Assembly (NCBI RefSeq): GCF_018446385.1
Contig: NC_055988.1
Location: 166,120,837 to 166,184,836 of the forward strand
Direction: 5' to 3'
Origin: Zingiber officinale
Lineage: Eukaryota; Streptophyta; Magnoliopsida; Zingiberales; Zingiberaceae
Length of the DNA stretch: 64,000 nucleotides
Shown here: positions 54,116 through 64,000 of the stretch, piece by piece
Position numbering within the stretch: position 1 is the stretch's first letter
How the letters are laid out: every line of letters begins with the position of its first letter
Notes under the pieces: model-generated
Told to the model about the DNA's origin: nothing
The model's database searches: none
Seen by the model: only the letters and a program-made list of their open reading frames with translations
Made by a program: the position numbers and the translations under genes

Positions 54116-57100
54116 ATGGCTCTTCTCAATCTCTCCTCCTGCTCTCCTTCCACCTCCCTCCCCCTCCAAGCCCCCTTCGCCGCGCCCTTCCCTAAGCACG
54201 CCGCCTTTGCTCTTTGCGCTTGGCGTCCACGGTCCAACCTCGCCTGCTTCTGCTCGTCTATACGAACGAAGGCGACGCTCACCATCGACTCTCCCTCCAC
54301 TGGCGGCGCCTCCTTCCCCGACGGCCCCCCGAGGGTTCTATTGGAGGTTAAGGATTTGAAGGCCGTCGTCAGGGAATCGGGGCAGGAGATCCTGCGGGGT
54401 GTTAGCCTCACCATCAGCGAGGGCGAGGTTTGTCGGCTACTGTTCGTCTCTCAGTCGGAAGGTTTTTTGGGGTTTCTGCTTGTTTTTTGACAGGTTTTTC
54501 TCTGTAGATTCACGCGATTATGGGGAAGAATGGATCAGGCAAGAGCACGTTCTCCAAGGTGATCCTTGATGACTTTTTATCAGCTACTGAATCGAGTTCT
54601 CTTATGTTGCTTTGATGCTATACTATTGATTAGTTAACTCCAGATTTGGTACTCAAAGCTTCCTAGGGAAAAACTTCATTAGGAGTTCAGTAGAGCTTCA
54701 AGAGGAAGAAGAGTTGTTGATTCTTGAGTAGTGCGGAAAGATGTGAAACATGATTTTTTTCAATTACTTTTAGTTAAGGTGGATGCCTGTTTTGCTCAGT
54801 AAAAATTAGTGCCCCATAGTTTTAGTGCATTGTAAATATTGATTGTTGGATTTTGTTAGAATTTGTTACTTTTTCTATCTTCTTCTCTCTTCAAAGATTG
54901 TCCAAAAGTGAACGAGGGATATTTGAGCCTTGTTTGATATAATTTTATATTTATGAAAAAAGTGCATAGAAGATTAGATAATTAGGGGTTTTTTCAAGGT
55001 TTTTGTATCTTACTGAAATGCCTTGCTTGTTTCAGGTTCTTGTTGGACATCCAGATTATGAAGTAACGGAAGGTAGGGTTCTATTCAAGGACCAGAATTT
55101 ACTTGACATGGAACCAGAAGAAAGGTCCCATGTTGGCATTTTCATGAGTTTTCAGAGTCCTGTGGAGATACCAGGTGTAAGCAACTTCGACTTTCTGCTT
55201 ATGGCATTCAATGCTCGAAGAAAAAGCCAAGGTCTACCACCAGTAGAACCTCTTGAGGTGTGCTAATATTTTAAGGCTTTTCTATTAATTTCAACAACAT
55301 TGATTGTTATGCTGTAATCCTATCTGCTCATTCTTCCAATCTTCAAGATCTACATGTCAGATTTTGTTTCTAACATTTTATATGAATCCATTATCCTCTG
55401 GTTTCTATAAAACTTCAAACTGAAATAATATGTGAATAAAAAGTATAGCATATATCTTAGAAACACCCTTGCTTATTCTAACTTGAATATTTTTCTATCT
55501 AAAGAAATCAAAGTGTAGATGATATGAAAAAGCTAGTCAGTAGTAACACATACATGTCCCTGTTGGATAATGTCTAGATGTATCTTTTTCAGTTTATTGC
55601 CTAATTGAGAAAAGCATGAGCATAGATAATTGTTTAGTTAACTTATATAGAATTTCTCTTGCTGTCACTACAGTGGACTGCTAACTTCCTGCTACCATGT
55701 GAATTAGTTGTATGGTCATAGACAAATAGTTTAAAATGTAGTTAATGCAAGCACAATGTTTAGGCTCTGCATTAAATCTACCATCTATTAATTGAATTTT
55801 TGTTAAAACGATGATGTGGCATCCACACATGTTTCCATGTATGCAAATTGTTATTTTAGATATTTACACGTGAAATTTGTTTCCACGTTGGATTATAACT
55901 TCTAATATTTGTTTAATGACAACCCTCTTTTTTCAAATTTAAACTTGATAAAAAATTATGGTTTCATCTGTAGGCATCCACAATAGTGGTTTGCATACGT
56001 GGCAACATGCCACGTGGATGCCAAACCTTCGTTTTAAGGAAGATAGAGTAGCCAATTGACGAACACTAAATTTTAGCACGAAACTTGAACATTGTGGTAG
56101 ATTAGGAAAAAAATAAAAGAGTGTACTAGATTTGAGAAAAAAAAATAGTTCTACTAAAGGTCACATTAGATTCTTTAAAATAACAAAATTTTTATTTAAT
56201 TAATTACTATATATTGTGTATTGAATGATATAAGAAAATTTTCAAATGCATTGCCTTACATAATAAATACACTGCGGAGGGCAAATGTTTAGAGTTGGAA
56301 CATATTCTATGGTTTGTTTGCTGGAATCTCTACTAATAGATAAGTACCTGGGAGGATGATCGATGCCTGAAATCCATGCTATGACTTGCGAATATTCAGC
56401 ATCTTCTATGGTTCATTTTATGTTTTTCTAGTACTGCTGCAACATTACCTGGGGTTGGAGGATGATCAATATTCAAACATATTTGATGGCTCGTAATAGG
56501 ATACTCTATGTTGGAATATTCTGTGTTGCCATTTGATGGATTATCTAGGTTTTTATATGGTATTGATAGGTTTCTGCTTCTGTCAACAATAATGGGGAGT
56601 GGTGTATGTTCAATGTTGGAACACCTTCAATCTAATTCTAGGATAATGAAAGATAGAGTGTGTTTTTGTACTTCATTTGATGGAAACATGTGCGAGTTGG
56701 AAGGTGATGGATTGAAGATTTGCTTGGTTATTTGTTTTGCATAACGAACAACCATACTAAACTTCATCCAACTGTAAAATGTAATTTGAAAGGATTCAGT
56801 CTCGCAAATTATTCCATTCTGGAATCTGAGTGGCATTTTATTGTCAATTTGGAACTAAGATGCATCATATCACCTTTGTGAAGGAATAGACTGAATCCTC
56901 AATAAACAGTAATGCAATCAACTTCTCTCGTTCCCACCTCTGTTAGTGGATTGGAGTATGAGTGAGTCTCCTTGAGTCCTTGGTGGTTTTTTGTGGAGCC
57001 AAACTGAAAGAACCGAAGGTGCATGTGTGGAGTGAAACTGAAGGAAAGCAACAGGAAGGTTGGGCTACACCACCCATCCTTGATCAGGAGGGTGCTAAGC

Positions 57101-59109
57101 TATTTATTAATGTCTTGTAACATGAACTGAAGGATCTAGCAGCCATGCAAATCTTGGTTAAGTGACCTTCAGTGCAACCACTGATAGCTTCTCCAATATT
57201 ACTATGTTGGTTACATTGACTTTTATTTTCAATTTGTTTGCAAGAATAGTATTGTTTTCTGCCAGTTCTCCGACATGTTCTTCCAGTACTTTTCTATTAC
57301 CTACTGAGCCCTTTCCGCATACTTTTCCAGTATCATGTATGACAAAGAGACATGACCTCAAATATTATTTTAACGCTCTTTGAATCATTAATTAAGTTGT
57401 ATCTATCACAGAAGAGACTACTTATTGCTTAGTAGATCATTAATTAGTAGATCATAGCTACCTATTGCTTATTATTTTAACGCTCTTTGAATCATTAATT
57501 AAGTTGTATCTATCATTAATTAGTAGATCATAGCTACATATTGCTTCTATTCTCCAATCGTTTGATTGCTGACTATCTTTATTAGTTTGCTTCATTTGCA
57601 AAACATTAGATTTTTTTTGTTTGTCTGCACAGTTCTACAGTTTGGTGACTCCTAAAGTTGCTGCCTTGAATATGAACCCAAAATTTCTGGACAGAAATGT
57701 AAATGAAGGCTTCAGTGGCGGTGAAAAGAAACGGAATGAAATTCTGCAACTTGCAGTACGTATTCTTTATGCTTTGTTTTATAACAAAAATAGATTATAT
57801 AAAGCTGTTGATTCTCTTTTAGCAACCATCGTCAGTTTCTTTTGATTGTAAGTTGTAGAGGCCATATGAGTTATTGACATGCATGATGAAAGATTTAATC
57901 TTCCTGTCATTGGTTGACAACTACACTTATTCATTTGCCTTCTTCTTTGGCATCACTCTAATGTGACAGCTACATTATCTACTAATCTTTATCATGATAT
58001 AATTAAGAAGATGGACGTGTGGGGTTACTTGGGAGATCAAATAAGAAATATTATTATCCACGAGCAGGTAGATCTAACTCCTACAAAAGTTAAAACAAGA
58101 GAACATACATTAAGATAATAAATATACGTCGAAAGATTACTGATAGTTCAAAAGTTGTATCAAAGTTAAATGTATAACCAGTGAAATGAGATCTAAGAAT
58201 TTTTTTCTTAGTTTTAAAGATCTCGGTGTGACTAGCAATATGTAGCCGACAAGCATAAAGTTTGGATCGATGGCTTATCATTGTTGTTTTTGAAAATAAC
58301 TTTAGAACTAGGACGCCACAAGTGATTTACAAATCCTGCTCTACTCACCACCCAAAGGTCTCTTTCTGCAATTTTGTCCCAACTAAAATAAAAAATCTTG
58401 AAAATATTGGTTTTCCTTTACTGTCTGACATGAACAATCCACAAAATTCTGGAACATTTTTTTCATTTCTCTTGCACTGCTTTCCCTGTAGTTTTCTTTA
58501 ATCACCGGAAACATATTTTGAGAACAATGTTTAAAAAAGAAATCATCTATTCACTTAAAATTGAGTATATGAGATGTAGCATTCTGAGTCCAATTGATGA
58601 TCATAGTTGTTTTCTCTCTTTAAATTCTAGATTACTACCATTTGATTTTTTTCTTTTTTTTGGTATATGTTTCAGGTTCTACAAGCAGATTTGGCTATTC
58701 TCGATGAAATAGATTCAGGGTTAGATGTTGATGCACTTCAAGACGTAGCAAAAGCAGTTAACGGACTATTAACACCGAGTAATTCCGTGTTGATGATCAC
58801 ACATTATCAACGCCTCCTGGATTACATCAATCCCAACTATGTCCATATAATGGTAGGAAATGACCGTTATTCTTATCTGCCGACGATCTCTTTCAATATG
58901 CATTCGGCCTTTGTTAGGTGTTATTTGCTATTGAATTATTAGGAAATGAAAATGAGAATTTGCTTATGCTTCATGATCACTTATTTATGTTGTTGGCCTT
59001 ACTGAGAATTCTTGATGTTCAGGAAAACGGCAGGATTATAAAGACGGGTGATGTTTCACTCGCAAAACTTCTCGAGAGGGAGGGCTATAGAGGGATCTAT
59101 GGCGCATAA
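54116..59109 (+). CDS. SUFC: SufC: plastid Fe-S cluster assembly ATPase, ABC transporter I family member 6 (323 aa, six exons)
   Basis: The soluble ABC-type ATPase of the plastid SUF system, which acts with SufB and SufD as the scaffold complex that builds iron-sulfur clusters in the stroma. Exons are 54,116-54,427, 54,508-54,558, 55,036-55,257, 57,633-57,755, 58,676-58,852 and 59,023-59,109, every junction in frame with GT-AG borders. The first 60-70 residues are a Ser/Ala/Pro-rich transit peptide. The ABC domain shows Walker [10 protein letters not shown] (exon 2), a Q-loop region [13 protein letters not shown] (exon 3), the signature [10 protein letters not shown] (exon 4), Walker [13 protein letters not shown] (exon 5) and the H-loop ITHYQRLL. 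It ends [10 protein letters not shown]. Length matches plant homologues. Intron 3 is 2.4 kb and contains a small tandem duplication. The gene looks intact. Confidence 0.94.
55258..57632 (+). other. Intron 3 of SufC (2.4 kb)
   Basis: Non-coding. It has a local direct duplication in which TTATTTTAACGCTCTTTGAA begins at about 57,364 and again at about 57,471, each copy followed by related TAGTAGATCAT words. Otherwise A+T-rich with nothing recognised. Confidence 0.7.
57756..58675 (+). other. Intron 4 of SufC (0.9 kb)
   Basis: A+T-rich, with no feature seen. It ends in a T-rich tract and TTTCAG at the exon 5 border. Confidence 0.7.
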
Positions 59110-60763
59110 CTCAAAACCCGTATGCATCCCGCGTCAATGTTCTCGCTTACTTCCTCTCGATCCACAATCTGTATGCCTAAATGATGTCCTTTTCAGGCTC
59201 CGAAAAATCACGGGGTCTGATTCATCCCAAGCTTGTCGTTGCGACCACACATTCGCATTCCTCAGACAACTCCATGAGGTCGATCTTTCTACTTCATCTA
59301 CATATTTAGTTTAAATTTTGGTATTTTCAATAAGGTGGTTTTGAAAATGTCTTGTTAGTAAGTTTAGTTGGTGCTTACTGGATATTGCCGTTAATTTAGC
59401 TGAGAAATTTATTAATTACAAATTAAATAGTTGTCATCATCGGTAGAATCATTTGATAACTACCATGTACCAAAATGGACTGAGTAAAATTATTTAATGC
59501 TCTGTTTACTTCGAACGATGGAATGGAAAGGGAAAGGAGTTCCCGCGGAAACATACAAAGACACGTACGGATCAGTTTGAGGTCAGGCGCGCGACTGTGG
59601 TCTGTGGATGCCTGTGATTGTAGCTGATGGTCAAGCACGTGATCGTTGCATGCGGACATGTGCATTATCGTCGCCCTAGATTGTCGGTTGTGGCCGCGTG
59701 TGAGACCGTCGCCGATGGCCGTGCACAGAGCCCATGCAAGGCATCCTCGTGTGCAGGGTCGCCGCCTATGGTTGCACGAGGTCTGCTGCTCACGCCCACA
59801 TGCGGGGCCAAGAGCGCCTAGTCGTGGAGCTTGGAGCTCTAACCTTGCCACATGCGTCTACCTCATGGAGGACTAGACGCTGCAAGTGGATCCTCTCGAC
59901 CATGGATGCGTCTTCGTCCTTGTTCCGATGATGACTATGAGCTCCTCCTACCCTTTCCTGCTAGATTCAAATTTCTTCAATCATCCACGGTTGTTTCCTA
60001 ACTCTTCTCCTCCCATAACGCTTGGCTTAACAACCTGGTTTCCACTGATCATCCTTCATAAGTTTCTTTAAAAAAAACTTTTCTTGCACAAAATAAATTG
60101 ATCCTGAAAACAGTCTATAAATTTTTAAAAATGTATATAACAATAATTAAATTTTTTATAGATCTTTTTATACTATAAATTTTAAGCAAAAATTTTAAAA
60201 AAAACATTTTTTTTTAAATCGTCGAAGTGGCCTCTCTTTCATTTGTTTTTTTTTTTTAATCAAATAGATATCCCACCCCAGCCCTTTAAAATGACACAGC
60301 TACCCTCGAGTAGCCATCTACAATTCATATTATAAACATTTATATAGTTATTAGTAGCTATCTACAATGCATATTACGATACGAACCTATCCAGAGGACC
60401 AATTCAAAATTTAAATTTAACTTTAAAACCGATCAAATAATATAATGTAAGTTTAATCAAATTATATTTATTAATTACCCAAGTATATATCCTTATAATT
60501 TTAAAAAATATTATAAAATTATGAAATCCTAGTAAATGATATAAAGGTTGTAATTAAAATGATTTAAAAGCTAAAGTAGAAAGTGATCTGATCCCATGTT
60601 CAGATTTCTGGGGAAACTTGTTCCCAATTTTATTATTATTTATTTAATTTCATAAAAAATTAGAAAGGAAAAAAAACGAAGTAACTTGTCTCTTGCCATC
60701 GAAGAGAGCAAAGCATTATCAAAGTCGAGCGACTTCACAACTGTGACCAATGAAATGACAATC
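59110..60763. other. Region downstream of SufC
   Basis: The first 200-300 bases are the probable SufC 3' UTR. A GC-richer island (about 59,560-59,940) has open frames on both strands (for example minus-strand 59,423-59,851) but no recognisable domain, so I do not call a gene. The remainder is A+T-rich with no feature. Confidence 0.5.
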
Positions 60764-63166
60764 TTAACTAAACTTGTATAATAAAGAGCAAAAAAATCTT
60801 GTCCTCCCTAATGAAGAATTTTGAATGGAATCTACACGTTCAAACAACATATAACCATTGGAAAAAAAATGAGTTGAAGGTACCAAATAAGAAAAGTACA
60901 CATTGCGACTCGAATAGGTCTTAACATCAATCGGATAAGCACATAAATTGTAACAATGGATGCAAAATGATAATGTAGTATCTGTACAACAATGCGGGTT
61001 CCACGAGATAAAGAGAGCCGACAATACTCGAGGCAAGACGACTTTACGGCAGTAGCTTGCATTTATAGCATTCGCCGTGACCTGTGATAAGCCAATGTAG
61101 TCCCAACAGTCAGATCCATTATAGTGCAGGTGTGATATAACACACTTAAATTTATGCATATTTATATCTTGATACCAGAATTCAGTAAATACGATGTGTA
61201 ACAGTTTAGATGAAATCATTGTTGTGGGAATAATACAATTCAAAATTTGTATAAAACGACACAATCTGATTCATTGTGAAATGCTACACTTTTGACATAT
61301 GAATCAGGGATCTAAAGAACTGTGATAATTTGAGTTGGTCCAATGCAAATTTGATATGGCATCTTATAAGATTCTGGAAATAAGAAAAATTCAATGAAGG
61401 TTCAATTTAACTAATTGACAGTGAACTAAAAGATTTATGTTATATGAGAGAAGAATACAGGTAATGGTTCTCATGATTTGACTGGATATCCATGTATATG
61501 ATGGTGTTTCAACCAAGTGTTATTTTGGCAACCCAGGTGAGCTATAGCTCACCAGTAGACAAGGGGAGAACAACACTCTTGCTGGAGATAGGGGGCATCA
61601 CCTTTGACTAAATGATTTTTATCAAAGCCTGAGCCTATGAACTGACTCTGTATCCACTTATAAACCTGACTTGGTGGTTACTCAACCCAATCTAGTATCA
61701 ATTGTGTTGTCGCCCCCAACCCACAATTTCACTAAATGAGATGACCTTGGTTAAAGTGTAATTCGATATCTACATGATACAATATGCATAGGATACATAA
61801 ATGTCTATGCCATAAACTCGGTCAATTAAAGAAGGGTACACTATCTTTTATTGAAGGCAACATTATGATATAAGATATGTTTCACAATCAAATAGTATTA
61901 AAGCCAATGGTATGATAATTTTTTTTTTAAAAAAACTTGTCATTCTTATTTCTCCTCATTTTGTGTTTCTTTTCATTCTACTCATTCTTTGTGTTTATTT
62001 CACTTCTTGTAGTGTGTAGGAGGATATTCAACTCTCAACAGATTTTTCTTTAATACCTGAGATAAGTCACCCTTAATATAGATCATCATGTATTAAGATA
62101 TTGTATTTAGCAACTAAATTTGAACTAGATATATTACCATAAACTAAAACATTGATGTAAGGATACACATTTTTTAAAGCAGAATTTTGGTTTGCAATGT
62201 AAAAATTATGAGCCAAAAGTTGCCAAGAAACTCTATGAAACATACAAGAATTAAACATATGGCTCCACATGTTCAAGTGAGACAATGGTCGCAATGACTG
62301 ACATAAAAATGAGATATGTTTAAAGAGATTAAGGATCTAATAAAACTAACAAAATAAACAATTTAAATGTATTCACATGAAACTACTGTCATAGAAATCA
62401 GATTTAATGAATGTATTCACATGAAGAGGATGTAGTTTAAATGAGGCGGAAAGAAAAGAAAGCAATTTCATTCTTTTCCCTACACCCACTTACATCCATC
62501 TTGCCTACTTGAATTGAAAGATACAAAATTATTTACTTGCTCATTTAGTGTTTATTAGCACAACAAATTCCTTAATCTCCAACTCCATCCAAATAAAATT
62601 TAACAAATTGGATAGAATTATATTTCTTCTTCTCAAAAGTAAATAGAAGAATTTGACAAATATATTCCTTTTTCTGTCATATTTTCCCATCCAACTAAAC
62701 AAACCATAAACATTCAGAAGCATATAACTAATAATTGCTAGAGTTGTGTAATATATATACAAGGAGAATGTTGAAGATTTTTAATGGTAATTTGAAATAA
62801 AACAAAGGTTAATTCCTAAAATTCTATTATGTAACAGTGTGTTGAAACTGTTAATTTTACAATAACAGCCTAATCCAGGTTTTTTTTTTTTTGATAATCC
62901 GGCCTTCCACTGATTCACTTACCAGGTAACCTAATCCATGTTTTATCATAACTGACGTTGAAATTTGACATTCATCTTAGAATGTATAACCCAAATACAA
63001 ACTACAGAAGGAATCAAGATGGATAACGAAGCATGCCCTAATCATGCAATGTCGGCATACAATTATTTGTTCGAAAAATCACAGATTGTTTTGAAACCAG
63101 GCATTCAAAATTAAAAATATCAAAACAAACGAGGTAAATCGGTTGAGAAAATTACCATTACCAGGA
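60764..63166. other. Region downstream of the inhibitor-3 gene
   Basis: No gene is recognised. A minus-strand open frame of 166 codons (60,764-61,264) lacks any known motif and has A+T-rich codon use. It could be 3' UTR or chance. The region likely holds the 3' UTR of inhibitor-3. A T-run is seen at 62,879-62,892. Confidence 0.45.
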
Positions 63167-63502
63167 TCAGTGCCCTCCATCATGCGAACAACAGTGGTGG
63201 CTAGGTCCGGCCCTGTCATGGACGCCGCCTTCTTCTCCGCGCGGCCCTTCGTCCTCGTCGCTGTCGTCCTCGTCGAAGGGCTTCTGCTTGTGGAAGATGC
63301 AGCACTTCTTGGAGCTCTTCCGGTTGAGGAACTCGTTATCGACTGTGCCCTCCTTCCATGTGACCTTCTTCTTGGGCCGCCGGAGGCGGAGGACGAGCGT
63401 CTCCTGCGGCGGCTGCGACTGCCTCGGAGGCGAAGAAGACGAAGGCAGTTCGTCAAGGGTAATAGTTACGGCTGCGGTGGAAGGGGAAGCCAATCTCGCC
63501 AT
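63167..63502 (-). CDS. INH3: Protein phosphatase 1 regulatory inhibitor-3 (111 aa)
   Basis: A small, mostly unfolded protein that binds and inhibits protein phosphatase 1 in the nucleus and cytosol (PPP1R11/IPP3 family; INH3 in Arabidopsis). The central part [20 protein letters not shown] holds the KVxW-type PP1-binding motif (KVTW, about residues 47-50). It is followed by the family-typical [26 protein letters not shown] with the CC pair. The C-terminus is His/Cys/Gly-rich ([10 protein letters not shown]), as in other plant members. The start at 63,502 was chosen over an in-frame Met 16 codons upstream because MARLASPS is the more usual short N-terminus. The stop is at 63,167-63,169. Length agrees with the family (about 105-120 aa). 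It appears to be a single exon here. Confidence 0.88.
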   Translation of the reverse strand: MARLASPSTAAVTITLDELPSSSSPPRQSQPPQETLVLRLRRPKKKVTWKEGTVDNEFLNRKSSKKCCIFHKQKPFDEDDSDEDEGPRGEEGGVHDRAGPSHHCCSHDGGH

Positions 63503-64000
63503 CGTCCGCCTCGCTTGCTCTGCCCTAATTGCGGAATGATCCAGAAGCAATTTTTAACTTACTATTTAAAGCCACTAATCTTCCCCAATCTCAAATCAAT
63601 TTACACCTTGTTTTGTAACCCACATGCGTACCTGACTTGTGATTGGACAAACGACTCAAATTTTTTTCAAAAAGCCAATTCTAATCCACTAAGCCATTGA
63701 GAAAATTACGTTTTTTTTCTTATAATTTATATTTTTTACAATTTTAATATGTTATGTGTTAATTTATATTTTCAGCCTTTAACTTATAATATTTTTTAAT
63801 TTCAATTTTTTTCTTTTAAAATTAAAAATTTTCAATGAAAAATGATGAATTATAAATTAAATTTAAGATTTTAATTTGGTATGATCCATGTATTTTTTAT
63901 ATTTCAATCATAAATTAAATATTTTTCGTTAGAAAATTTTAATTTTAAAAAAGAAGATTAAAATTAAAAAATATTAAAAGTTATAGAACGTATATTAACT
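63503..64000. other. Upstream region of the inhibitor-3 gene
   Basis: Promoter side of the minus-strand gene. It is A+T-rich after 63,700, with TTTTAATTT runs. No further gene is seen before the window ends. Confidence 0.5.

Noticed and set aside
59423-59851. Possible gene in the GC-richer island after SufC
   Set aside because: Open frames exist on both strands in several frames, with no recognisable motif or splice layout. It looks like degraded GC-rich DNA.
60764-61264. Minus-strand 166-codon open frame
   Set aside because: No motif, A+T-rich codon use and no supporting neighbours. It may be untranslated sequence of the inhibitor-3 gene or chance.

Overview
This is a piece of a flowering-plant nuclear genome. 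The genes have many introns and canonical GT-AG borders, their first exons are very GC-rich, and the gaps are packed with LTR retrotransposons, SINEs and small DNA transposons. The GC-rich first exons of the desaturase and SufC genes suggest a monocot. A more exact placement (for example Zingiberales) would be only a guess.

Positions 1-31,300 are almost entirely transposon. An AT-rich degenerate array (1-1,300) leads into a minus-strand copia-type element A, with gag remains at about 1,960-4,380 and one LTR at 4,732-5,870. A hAT-like MITE sits inside that gag. Next is a Ty3/gypsy element of the Tat (Retand/Ogre-like) kind. Its gag-pol reads leftward (14,542 to 9,736), and an extra antisense gene reads rightward (6,676-9,093). 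A copia-type element B with gag but no visible pol lies at 14,573-29,029. An almost whole 9.7-kb copia element C (18,324-28,059, 5-bp target duplication) is nested at the very start of B's 3' LTR. A 66-bp tandem repeat array follows (29,030-29,660), then unannotated AT-rich DNA and a second MITE (31,334-31,797).

Positions 32,100-64,000 are genic. There are six genes: a small unidentified plant protein (+, 32,138); a DNA-repair metallo-beta-lactamase of the SNM1/Pso2 family (-, 46,368 to 33,052, five exons); a plastid stearoyl-ACP desaturase (-, 48,417 to 46,959, two exons); a bZIP factor with an unusual basic region (+, 50,891-53,142, four exons); plastid SufC/ABCI6, the ATPase of the SUF iron-sulfur machinery (+, 54,116-59,109, six exons); and protein phosphatase 1 inhibitor-3 (-, 63,502 to 63,167). 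The SNM1-type gene is stretched by an 11.25-kb second intron. That intron holds LTR element D (36,019-44,062), a solo LTR (44,372-45,498) and two SINEs, one of them inside D. A third MITE (49,355-49,892) lies between the divergent desaturase and bZIP genes. The genes are not an operon and share no single pathway, though the desaturase and SufC both act in the plastid and the desaturase is iron-dependent.

The points most worth a second look are: the three-member hAT-like family with perfect 8-bp target duplications and a GAGCT-word interior; the antisense gene with its own TATA box in the Tat element; LTR TATA boxes held between inverted repeats, with a paired change between the two LTRs of B; palindromic GC modules shared by unrelated LTRs; a long hairpin in the LTRs of C; two gag-only copia families; and a bZIP whose invariant asparagine is replaced by lysine.
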